Part shown: positions 1-7,686 of the stretch, piece by piece | Numbering within the stretch: the first letter of the stretch is position 1 | Layout: every line of letters starts with the position of its first letter | DNA from: Pseudomonadota bacterium | GTDB lineage: Bacteria; Myxococcota_A; Bradymonadia; UBA4248 | Assembly: GCA_017441205.1 (NCBI GenBank) | Contig: JAFRYG010000112.1 | Span: 1-52,784 of the forward strand | Direction: 5' to 3' | Length of the DNA stretch: 52,784 nt | The notes under the pieces: generated by a model | Databases searched by the model: none | What the model saw: the letters and a program-made list of their open reading frames with translations, nothing else | What the model was told of the DNA's origin: nothing | Made by a program: the position numbers and the translations under genes

Positions 1-140
1 GACGAAGGAACGGTCAGGACTGGTCAACCCCTTGGCGTACTATTTGAGTGATACTTGACTCTACATTGATGTAGCGCCGTATACCAGACCGGTACGTACG
101 GTGCAACGGGAGGGTGAGGCGAACCCTCACTCTACCCTAT
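1..140 (+). mobile_element. 3' end of a bacterial group II intron
   Basis: The first 140 bases carry the ribozyme 3' end of a group II intron; the rest, including any reverse transcriptase gene, lies left of the window. Positions 74-104 fold as domain V and 108-137 as domain VI with one bulged adenosine (A134). The intron should end at T140: A134 lies 7 nt from that point and the last two bases are AT, fitting the AY 3'-end rule. The 3' exon therefore begins at 141, two bases before a palindromic repeat (143-164). Whether the intron is mobile cannot be judged without its 5' end. Confidence 0.78.
74..137 (+). ncRNA. group II intron domains V and VI
   Basis: Domain V: GCGCCGTA (74-81) pairs with TACGGTGC (97-104) with one G-U; the 2-nt CG bulge at 95-96 and a short upper stem TACC/GGTA (82-85/91-94) complete the hallmark shape, with CGC at the catalytic-triad position. 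At 31 nt it is slightly shorter than the usual 34. Domain VI: GGG/CCC (108-110/135-137), bulged A134, then an AG..GG stem with one G-U closing on loop 120-124. The bulged A is the expected branch-point nucleotide for lariat formation. This is a visual fold; no covariance model was run. Confidence 0.8.
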
Positions 141-142
141 TC

Positions 143-164
143 GCTATGGCTTGCAGCCATACGC
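143..164 (+). repeat. palindromic repeat family A, copy 1
   Basis: GC-TATGGCT-tgc-AGCCATA-C-GC. The 7-bp stem is perfect and the unpaired C is at 162. It starts two bases after the predicted 3' end of the group II intron. Confidence 0.8.
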
Positions 165-240
165 GCCAACTTAATATGGAATTCAAGATGCCGAATGCCG
201 CAAAAAGGCATCCTTTTTGTTCCGATGTCCCCACTCGTAT

Positions 241-286
241 AAAAAAATGTATCCCGAGTGAAACAAATGCCTCCTCGATGGCATCA
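241..286. repeat. dispersed ~45-nt repeat, copy 1
   Basis: An A-run followed by CCGAGTG, then AACAAA and CTCGATGGCATCA. It matches 933-981 with scattered substitutions. Function unknown. Confidence 0.55.
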
Positions 287-312
287 TGGGTATGAAGGAA
301 TGATCCTTCCAT

Positions 313-458
313 GTGTTGAGGAGGTACGATATGTATTTATCCGGATTTGTCTGACGAATCGTTTCCCGACATAATGTACGAACATCCGAGGGAGGGAACA
401 CGTCATCATGGTTTCGGACGCGGAACCTGATAATGTAGTCGTCGTACATGCCAGGCAC
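313..458 (-). pseudogene. possible coding remnant, unknown
   Basis: The minus strand from 458 to about 313 reads as a protein-like sequence rich in charged and aromatic residues (it contains RFRVRNHDDVF and TNPDKY) before running into the dispersed repeat. No family is recognised, and no ribosome-binding site precedes its first Met. It could equally be chance; kept only because its composition differs from the surrounding shadow frames. Confidence 0.18.
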
Positions 459-566
459 ATCGGGATGCTCTTTTTTTTACGACGGTTCATGTCGGAAAGG
501 GAGCAGTGTGCCAAGCCAGCGTCATTTGGGGTAGGTGCGCAGGTTGGCGGGTGGGAATGGGACAGA

Positions 567-615
567 AGGTAACCCTTGTGGTTACCTAATGATTTGTGTA
601 GGTTTGAAACCTACA
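567..615. repeat. two adjacent perfect palindromes
   Basis: AGGTAACC/GGTTACCT (567-574/580-587, 5-nt loop) is followed after 9 nt by TGTAGGTTT-g-AAACCTACA (597-615, 9-bp arms, 1-nt centre). They lie in non-coding DNA. Neither has a T-tract. They could be protein-binding sites or remnants of mobile DNA. Confidence 0.6.
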
Positions 616-932
616 TGTGGTTATATGCATGTTTTATGCTTAGAGCATGGGGGCGATGGCTTTAAGGATTTGGGGATGTTTGTTTAAGATTGTGTTCGGC
701 AATGGGGTGCTTCTTAGAGCTTTTGGGATAACTTATAGCTTTTAGATGTGAATGCATTATCCAATGCTTAGGCAAGTTCCTTTGTGATTGCCTTACTTCC
801 AACTCACCCTCTCAACTCACCCTCCCAACTCATAATGAGCATTGAGCTTAGAGCTTAGAGCTTTGAGATTTGTGATTATCGTCACCAGCTCCCGGAACTC
901 AGCGCTTATCAACACTCTGGTAGTACAGAATC

Positions 933-981
933 AAAAAAAAAACGCATGCCGAGTGTAACAAAAGCATTCTCGATGGCATCA
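933..981. repeat. dispersed ~45-nt repeat, copy 2
   Basis: Second copy of the repeat at 241-286. It ends 20 nt before the comEC start codon, so it lies in or near that gene's leader. Confidence 0.55.
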
Positions 982-1000
982 CTGGTTAGGAGGTGGTGCG

Positions 1001-3511
1001 ATGATTCGTGTGACGGAACTGGCTTTTGGGCTCGAAAAAAATTGGATTCATCAGTACCGGGATACCCGGAATGTTCCCTGGCATATTTGTTTTGTTTCGC
1101 TGATTGCCGGGATTTTTCTCGGGGACTGGGCTGACATTTGTATTCATGGATTGTGGGCGCATTTATTTTGGGGAGGTCTTGCGTTTGTATTGGTTGCGGG
1201 ACTTTGTATGGAGCACCGCGATTTATGTGCCGGAGGCAGAACTTGCCGAAAAGTCGTCGTTTGGCTTGGAACCTGGTGTTTGTTGTGGTTTGTGCTTGGG
1301 TTCTGGCAAGGATCGCCGGGTCGTGTCGAAACGCCGCCAGAAAATAAAATCTGTCGGATTGAGGGGCAGATTGAGTCCATTCCTCCCGGTACACTGCAGA
1401 TGACTGTGATGCTTCGCAGATGGGAATGCGAAGGTGCGCTGGGGAATGGGCGAGTGCGAGTGCGCATAAATATGTCCAAAGAGGAGCTGAGTGTGACCGA
1501 GAGGGCATTGTATCGCGGCGATATGATTCGTACGGAAGGGGTATTCAGCCGCTATGATGTACCGGAAGTGCCGGGGATGTTTGATGTTCAGGGGTGGGCG
1601 CATGCACAGCGATTGAGTGGGAATTTCAGAAGGCAGGAGCAGAACGGCCGGTTTTCGGATCTGTATGTTCTGTCGCATGATGTTGGCTTAAGGAGTCGTC
1701 TTGAGCTGGGCAGGCGACATGCATTTGAAAAACTGTCAAAAGTCAGTCCGGAAGGGATTATGCCGGCTCTGGTATTGGGAAGCACGAAGGGGATCAGTGA
1801 CTCGACGAGGCAGTCCTTTGGGCACCTGGGGATTGCGCACGTTCTGGCGGTAAGCGGATTGCATTTTGGGCTGATTGCAGTGCTCGTGCATATCGTTTTG
1901 AGCCGGATTTTTGGCATGTTTCCCTGGATAATGCGCCGTTTTGGACGCAATCGTGCAGCATTTATTTGTTCTGTTCCGGTCCTGACTGTTTATTTGTTGT
2001 TCGTTGGTGTGCCGATCAGTGCACAGCGTGCGCTGATTATGGCGGTTTGCTGCGGTATTGCCCGTTTATTTGCGAGGCGTTCGGAAGGCGCCCGGGCATT
2101 GTCGGTGGCAGGCATAATTATTTTGGGGCTTGAACCGCTGAGTATTTTGACTGTGAGTTTTCAGTTATCGTTTTCGGCGGTTCTGGGCATCATCTGGGGG
2201 ATGGAGTTTTATGAACGCGAACTGAGACTGAAAATAATCGAACGGGTCACCAACGTTCGGATTCAAAAAGCATGCTGCAGTCTGGTCAGCATGCTTTTGA
2301 TGTCGCTGAGCACTTCATTAACGACGGCACCGTTTGTCATTTATCATTTCGGGCAGCTTCCTATTTTGGGCATTTTGACGAATCTCGTAGTGATTCCCTA
2401 TGTTTCGTTCATTCTGATGCCAGCGGCAATGATAGCGGCTTTTTGTGCTGTTATTGGGGTAGAGTGTGAGTGGATTTATTGGGCTGCCGGAATGGCGGAG
2501 CGCATTCTGGTGGAATCTGCAGCGTTTTTTGAACGCAGTATTCCACTGTCTTACGTGGAAATGACGCCGCATCTGGTTCCCTGTGTTTTGGCGGCAATGA
2601 CTGCGATCGTCGTTCTGTATCGTTTTCGGCCGACGCGCATTCGCCTGACGATGTCGACAGCTGTTTGTATTATTATGCTGCTTTGTATCGCAGTTGATCA
2701 GACCGGGATTCGGCTGTGGACGCGAACGGGAGATCTGCGCATGAGTTTTGTGGCCATGGGGCAGGCTGATGCGACATTGATTGAATTTCCGGATGGAACG
2801 ATCATGGTCATGGATGTCGGTGCGGAGTTGGGACGCGAAGAAAGTGCGGTTCAGGTTCGGCTCATTCCCTATCTGCGGACTCTTGGCATTCGTCATATTG
2901 ATAAACTCGTATTGACGCACAGCGATTATGATCATGTCGGTGGACTTGGGGATTTGCTGGCATACAGCAGTGTCGGGGAGATCTGGCACAACGGTCTGGA
3001 GGAAGGTGTTTCGTGGCAGGCATTGGCTGGCGATATACCGCTTGTGGATGTCAGAACGCTGGATTCCCGGGTAAGTGTGGGGGAAGTAAATGTGGACGTA
3101 CTTTGGCCGAGGTATGGAAGTGAGGAAATGTTGAGGGAAGAAAATATGCTGAACCCCAATGAATCATCGGTCGTGATACGGATTGGTTATCGTGATTTTT
3201 CGTTGTTGCTGCAGGGGGATGCTGGTGCCGTGGTGGAGCAGCATCTGCTTTTGGCGGAACCAGAACAAGTGACTGTTCTCAAAGCGGGGCATCATGGGTC
3301 GAAGACGGCCAGTTCTGAGGCCTGGGTTGAGCAAATCCGTCCGCAGTTTACGGTATTCAGCGTCGGGAAAAACAACCGGTATCATTTTCCGCATCGTGAG
3401 GTCGTGGAACGAATTTCTGATTATTCGTCGGGGATGTATCAGACCGGGTACGATGGCACTGTAAGAATGATGACGAATGGTCACCAACTGCGAGTGGATG
3501 TGATGCATTAA
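1001..3511 (+). CDS. comEC: ComEC/Rec2-type DNA uptake channel
   Basis: Full-length 836-residue ComEC/Rec2 homologue, the inner-membrane channel through which single-stranded DNA enters during natural transformation. N-terminal hydrophobic helices (about 25-100) are followed by an OB-like segment, then the multi-helix competence domain (about 240-530, with the typical HVLAVSGLHFGL signature). The C-terminus is a metallo-beta-lactamase-like domain (about 575-836) with the metal motif THSDYDHVGG and a second histidine motif GHHGSK. The start is set by AGGAGG ending 7 nt before ATG 1001. It stands alone in the window; no comEA or pilus genes are adjacent, so whether the cell is competent is not shown. 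The downstream neighbour is convergent. Confidence 0.93.
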   Translation: MIRVTELAFGLEKNWIHQYRDTRNVPWHICFVSLIAGIFLGDWADICIHGLWAHLFWGGLAFVLVAGLCMEHRDLCAGGRTCRKVVVWLGTWCLLWFVLGFWQGSPGRVETPPENKICRIEGQIESIPPGTLQMTVMLRRWECEGALGNGRVRVRINMSKEELSVTERALYRGDMIRTEGVFSRYDVPEVPGMFDVQGWAHAQRLSGNFRRQEQNGRFSDLYVLSHDVGLRSRLELGRRHAFEKLSKVSPEGIMPALVLGSTKGISDSTRQSFGHLGIAHVLAVSGLHFGLIAVLVHIVLSRIFGMFPWIMRRFGRNRAAFICSVPVLTVYLLFVGVPISAQRALIMAVCCGIARLFARRSEGARALSVAGIIILGLEPLSILTVSFQLSFSAVLGIIWGMEFYERELRLKIIERVTNVRIQKACCSLVSMLLMSLSTSLTTAPFVIYHFGQLPILGILTNLVVIPYVSFILMPAAMIAAFCAVIGVECEWIYWAAGMAERILVESAAFFERSIPLSYVEMTPHLVPCVLAAMTAIVVLYRFRPTRIRLTMSTAVCIIMLLCIAVDQTGIRLWTRTGDLRMSFVAMGQADATLIEFPDGTIMVMDVGAELGREESAVQVRLIPYLRTLGIRHIDKLVLTHSDYDHVGGLGDLLAYSSVGEIWHNGLEEGVSWQALAGDIPLVDVRTLDSRVSVGEVNVDVLWPRYGSEEMLREENMLNPNESSVVIRIGYRDFSLLLQGDAGAVVEQHLLLAEPEQVTVLKAGHHGSKTASSEAWVEQIRPQFTVFSVGKNNRYHFPHREVVERISDYSSGMYQTGYDGTVRMMTNGHQLRVDVMH

Positions 3512-3555
3512 GAATTGTCTGAGCGTATTGCGCAGCAATAGCGAGGACGGGGGGG

Positions 3556-3577
3556 CCGTATGCGCATGGCGCATAGG
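3556..3577 (-). repeat. palindromic repeat family A, copy 2
   Basis: Read on the minus strand: CC-TATGCGC-cat-GCGCATA-C-GG. It sits between the convergent comEC and the minus-strand lipoprotein gene. Confidence 0.75.
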
Positions 3578-3601
3578 CACCCTTAACAGAAAAAGAGAGG
3601 T

Positions 3602-5452
3602 TTAATTGATTTGAATTGGATTTTCGATTGGTTTCGCAAATTCGGTTCCTTGCGTTGCATCGCAGAGCCAGCGGAAATTATCGAGGATGACTGTAGAATC
3701 TTTGGTTTGATCGTGAGTGTCCCAGATATAGAGGTCGAGGTTGAAGATCTGGCCGCCCTGGATGGAAGCATTCGTAGTGAGCCAGGCCGTAGCGCCTCCG
3801 CGATAATCACTGCTGCTATCACCGGTTCCCTGGTAGGGTTTGGGGTAATATGCGAAAAGTTCGTCAAATGATTCACATCCATGGCATGTGGTAAAGAAGG
3901 CACTGTTGATTGTAATGGGGTTGCCTTCTTTATCGAAGGCAATATTGCCATCCGAACTACCGATTGGATTGCCTTTTTCATCTGTCAGAATTGCCAGGAA
4001 AAAGTCATTATATGTTGAGCAAACGTAGTGTGGGTACTCGCGAGAAAAGAAGCGGAAATCAAAACTGAACCCCTTTGCTTCAGCAGGGGCCTGCAATTTC
4101 AGATGAAGTACGACGGAATCGGCAATGAATGTGCCGATAACTGAACATTTGGAGCTTGCGTTTAGCTGGTTGTTGTGGGCTTTGAGATAGAAATCGGGAA
4201 CATCGTCTTCGACGCTGACTCCAAAAAACTCTGATACTGCGGGATCCAATTTGGTTTCGGAATATCTGATGTCCTGCGTTGATACACCTTGAGAGACATC
4301 TTTGGCCTGACCTGTTGAGAGCAGAGCAAAGGAGTGTCCGAGTCTTGGAGGGATAAGCGTTTTTCCCTGGGCGTCCTTCATGCCATTGAGGATATTGATT
4401 TGTGCAGAATTAACAGGTTTGTCATTGTGGCCCGAACGATGAACTGAATATTCGAGCAAGGCCCCCTTCGTGGGATCGGAGGTATTGGTCATGCAGATAT
4501 CCATGGATTGGGCCAGGAGATGTGCTGATTCTGCATCATTTGAATTGTTCCAGACGAGTCCCTGATCGCAGTCACCGTAGCTATACTTGCATACCTCGGT
4601 GCCGCATTCCTCTCCCTGGCAGGGAGGGGGAACTTCGTCGCAGCTGATTTCGCTTTCGTCGACGGTACCATTGCAGTTATCGTCGATGTTATTGCCCTTG
4701 CAGTCGGTTTCTACTCCGGAGTGGATCAGCTCAGGATTCTCTGTTTTGCACATATCCTTGTTGTCGCAGCAGTCATCTATTTTGCCATCCTTACAGATGG
4801 GATGCCCATCTTTATCCTCGTCCTGTTCGGTATCGGGAATGCCGTTGCAGTCGTTGTCGCGGAGGGGATCGGCTGCGTCGCAGATAAAGTCAGCGATGTT
4901 TTGAATCGGCACTATCTGGTCTTTGCATGTGGAATCCCAGTAAGTTCCGTTGTCGTCAGCAAGGCATTCGGTATAGCCTTTTTTGCAGATACCAACGCCC
5001 GCAGTTTCTGCAGGTTGTCCATCGTAGCATTCTTCCTTCTGTCCCAGTTCGCATTCGCAATCCTTAACCGGAGTGCATTGTCCGGTTTTGGTGCAATCCA
5101 TAAAACCTTCGCTGCAGACGCATTTTCCGTCAGTGCATGTCGCATTTTCGCATTTGTGGCCGCATGAACCGCAGTTTTTGTCGTCAGTCATGAGGTCGAT
5201 GTCGGAACCGCATGTTTTCTCTTTGTCGTCGGGATTGGTTTTGGGAGGATCCTCTTTGGCAGGATCTTCCTTATCGGGATCAGGCTTTGAGGAGGTTTTG
5301 CCCTGTTCGGGTTTTGTTTCGGAGCAGTCATCTCCTTTGCATTCTTTGGATTCAGAGGGATCCTGTGAGTCGTCTGAATGGCTTGAGCTGTCGGAGCATC
5401 CTGCCAGGGTGCAGCATAGGAATGATAGTGCCAACAATCGGGATAATCGCAT
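3602..5452 (-). CDS. Cys-rich surface lipoprotein, choice-of-anchor-L domain
   Basis: 616 residues. The start is placed at ATG 5452 because GGAGAG lies 5 nt upstream and the protein then begins with a clean type II signal (lipobox LAGC, Cys19). A charged Ser/Asp/Glu/Lys/Pro linker follows. Next is a Cys-rich region (about 80-290) with the NCGSCGHKC pattern common in myxobacterial surface proteins and Asp-rich, MopE-like putative metal-binding segments (DNDCNGIPD, DDNCNGTVDE). The C-terminal ~300 residues resemble the choice-of-anchor-L domain: the FALLSTG element and the SREYPHYVCSTYNDFF element match that family's ASEEYPEYV...NDVF signature. Probably displayed on the outer membrane; ligand unknown. 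Confidence 0.8.
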   Translation of the reverse strand: MRLSRLLALSFLCCTLAGCSDSSSHSDDSQDPSESKECKGDDCSETKPEQGKTSSKPDPDKEDPAKEDPPKTNPDDKEKTCGSDIDLMTDDKNCGSCGHKCENATCTDGKCVCSEGFMDCTKTGQCTPVKDCECELGQKEECYDGQPAETAGVGICKKGYTECLADDNGTYWDSTCKDQIVPIQNIADFICDAADPLRDNDCNGIPDTEQDEDKDGHPICKDGKIDDCCDNKDMCKTENPELIHSGVETDCKGNNIDDNCNGTVDESEISCDEVPPPCQGEECGTEVCKYSYGDCDQGLVWNNSNDAESAHLLAQSMDICMTNTSDPTKGALLEYSVHRSGHNDKPVNSAQINILNGMKDAQGKTLIPPRLGHSFALLSTGQAKDVSQGVSTQDIRYSETKLDPAVSEFFGVSVEDDVPDFYLKAHNNQLNASSKCSVIGTFIADSVVLHLKLQAPAEAKGFSFDFRFFSREYPHYVCSTYNDFFLAILTDEKGNPIGSSDGNIAFDKEGNPITINSAFFTTCHGCESFDELFAYYPKPYQGTGDSSSDYRGGATAWLTTNASIQGGQIFNLDLYIWDTHDQTKDSTVILDNFRWLCDATQGTEFAKPIENPIQIN

Positions 5453-5694
5453 ATGCTCTCCAGGGTAAACTGTTGTTTTATGGCAATTTTTTGCCTGAAT
5501 CAGGTTATAGAAATGGAGTTCAAAGATCAATAATGCCGATGATAGCTGTCATAAAAACAGGCGGTCATTTCGGTAAAGGTGACTTAATCATTTGTTTGGC
5601 AGGGTGAGGGCAGGGAAGTTCTTGACGCAAATTCAAAAACGATCGAAACTGCATATGTTTCATTTTGAGCCAGGTATTGGCATGGAAGGTTGGA

Positions 5695-6390
5695 ATGCAG
5701 ATTGCCTATAATAATGATATTGAATACAACTCTCGTTGGTATCACATCCAGACAGAGGATAATGGTTTAAAAGACGGCCACATTACGACGACCGTTTTCC
5801 ATTCGGGACAGATTCTGGATTCAAAGAGTGTTTCGTACAAGGAAAACATTGCGGGTGTATCTGATCCGAATGCGCAGAATGATATCATTAAGAATATGAT
5901 GATCCAGCAGCATCAGCTTTATGGCACGAAACTTTGTGCCGGCCATTACGAGAGCATGGTTGAAAAGCTGTCGCGTCCGCGTACGATGTCACAGAATAAT
6001 GCATCATCGCAGATTCCTCCGAAACCGATTTCATCTATTCCGGCGCCTCCCAGTCCGACTTCACGGTTGGAAGCAACCGGACTTGGCACGGGTGGAAAAC
6101 CCGGAAAACCTGATATTCTGAGAGCTTCGCAGCAGGCGGCCAGCGTTCAGATGGCGGGGCATGGCATTAAGTCTTTTTCCAGCTTGTCCTCCAAACCACT
6201 GACTCAGCCGCAGGGAATGACAGGGGAGAGCGTCAATCGTGTTGCGTATCAGACCGTTGCTGTTGGTGTTTCGATGGCTGTGGAAACAGAACGACGCAAT
6301 CGTTTGGGAAAAGCCTGGCGTGGCTTTAAATGGTCTGATGAAGATCTGGCAGTGGACACACTTGTTGTTACTCTGCTTGAGAACGCCTGA
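5695..6390 (+). CDS. conserved hypothetical protein (myxobacterial type)
   Basis: 231 residues, no signal peptide or membrane span. ATG 5695 is preferred over the in-frame TTG 5665 because GGAAGG lies just upstream. The first ~95 residues (motif WYHIQTEDNGL, then HITTTVFHSG) resemble an uncharacterised N-terminal domain I associate with myxobacterial proteins of unknown function. The rest is a Pro/Ser-rich linker (about 110-190) and a short C-terminal segment. It is followed 129 nt downstream by another unknown soluble protein on the same strand, perhaps the same transcript. I do not assign a function. Confidence 0.7.
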   Translation: MQIAYNNDIEYNSRWYHIQTEDNGLKDGHITTTVFHSGQILDSKSVSYKENIAGVSDPNAQNDIIKNMMIQQHQLYGTKLCAGHYESMVEKLSRPRTMSQNNASSQIPPKPISSIPAPPSPTSRLEATGLGTGGKPGKPDILRASQQAASVQMAGHGIKSFSSLSSKPLTQPQGMTGESVNRVAYQTVAVGVSMAVETERRNRLGKAWRGFKWSDEDLAVDTLVVTLLENA

Positions 6391-6519
6391 GGCGTTTAGA
6401 GGGGCTGGGGGAAGATTGGCATTTCTTTGAATGGGGATTCCGAAAGAACGAGAGGGGGGTTCTGTAAATCGGATGCCCGGTCAGGATATTCGCTTTTGTT
6501 TGATGGCGCGGAGAAACAG

Positions 6520-7599
6520 ATGCCCACATCGCATTCCAAAAAGGCTTCCACTCCGAATCAGGCAAAGAAAAAGCCGAAACAAAAGCGTTCTTTGAAAAAG
6601 CCGGGACATGTAAGTAAGACTGTATTTGAAAGCGATTTGCTGTCATTTGATATTGACCGTGCAGCGCTTTACAGGGTTTTTTATGGTCTTCATCATGGAC
6701 AGATTGATAATCCCCAGCAAGCGCTTGAACGCGTTTATGGAATCGTACTGGAGTCGATCGAGAGGGCTTTTCAGAGTGGTATTTTAAAAGGACTTGGGCG
6801 CATGGTTTCCGGGGCGCCGCTGCTGGGACAGCTTGTCTCGTCCGGGCATGAAATCGTCGATGTCTTGAAGAAATACCTCTCGGAAAGCGTCGATGATGTC
6901 AGGAAAAAAGTAAGTCATCAGCTCAATGAGCAGGTTTTGCTGGTGAATGCGAAGGCTGCTGCGGAATCCGGTGCACGAACAGAAATGGATGTTTGTGCAG
7001 AGATGCAGGCGAGGACTGCAATTTCGAAGCATGCATTATCCGCGCATCGGTTGGAAGAATTGTCCCATTCAATGCATGGATGTGGTGAAAATGCAGACAA
7101 TGAAACTTCGGATGATGCGTATTTGCCGGAGATGTATCACGTATCGATTGATTCGAAAGAAATAGGCCTGGATGGTTTTGAATCGATTTTAGAGGATGGA
7201 ATTGGTGGTGTTCAGACTGAAATTCAGCAGATAGAGCGCTGGATCGCTTCCGGGAATCTATCGGGAGAACAGGTGATTGAGGCTGTTGCTGCTTATCTTT
7301 CAGAATCAGCTGATATCGTCGCCTTGGCATCTGAATTGACGGATATTGTTGAAAAACTAGCGGATATGATCGTTGAGTCGATCGTGGATGGCTATGTCGG
7401 AGAGCCGGTGGCTCCAAATTTGAGCGAAGCTCTCAGAGATGATCCAAGACTGCAGGAAGACGGGGAACTTCAGGCATTTATTCATTCCCTGGAAACGAAT
7501 GAGCCGGATAATTCAGAGGATGGTCAGATGCAGGAAGAAATCGATGACGATGCGCTGGCCAGTGTTATCGGCGATGTTTTGAAACAATTTGATCTCTGA
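6520..7599 (+). CDS. hypothetical protein, helical, acidic C-terminus
   Basis: 359 residues. ATG 6520 is chosen because GGAGA lies 7 nt upstream; an in-frame TTG at 6427 would add a poorly coding extension. The N-terminus is very basic (Lys/Ser/Pro, residues 1-35). Residues 45-155 look helical with a hydrophobic patch around GMVSGAPLLGQLV-type residues but no clear membrane span. The C-terminal 200 residues are strongly acidic. No family recognised. Basic head plus acidic tail would fit a nucleic-acid- or protein-binding role, but that is only a guess. Confidence 0.65.
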   Translation: MPTSHSKKASTPNQAKKKPKQKRSLKKPGHVSKTVFESDLLSFDIDRAALYRVFYGLHHGQIDNPQQALERVYGIVLESIERAFQSGILKGLGRMVSGAPLLGQLVSSGHEIVDVLKKYLSESVDDVRKKVSHQLNEQVLLVNAKAAAESGARTEMDVCAEMQARTAISKHALSAHRLEELSHSMHGCGENADNETSDDAYLPEMYHVSIDSKEIGLDGFESILEDGIGGVQTEIQQIERWIASGNLSGEQVIEAVAAYLSESADIVALASELTDIVEKLADMIVESIVDGYVGEPVAPNLSEALRDDPRLQEDGELQAFIHSLETNEPDNSEDGQMQEEIDDDALASVIGDVLKQFDL

Positions 7600-7686
7600 A
7601 TTGCCGAAAAACAGAGCAAAACCTCAAAATGTTTTAATTCGTGTCATTACATCCTAAGATCATGGTGTTGAGCTTTGGAGGACACT

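Larger units (their letters stand above)
141..1000. other. non-coding repeat-rich stretch upstream of comEC
   Basis: I see no convincing gene here. It contains palindrome copy 1 (143-164), two copies of a dispersed ~45-nt repeat (241-286 and 933-981), two adjacent perfect palindromes (567-587 and 597-615), short direct repeats around 792-866, and a possible gene remnant on the minus strand (313-458). A good ribosome-binding-like GGAGG at 320-324 precedes only a 7-codon frame at 331. Confidence 0.6.
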
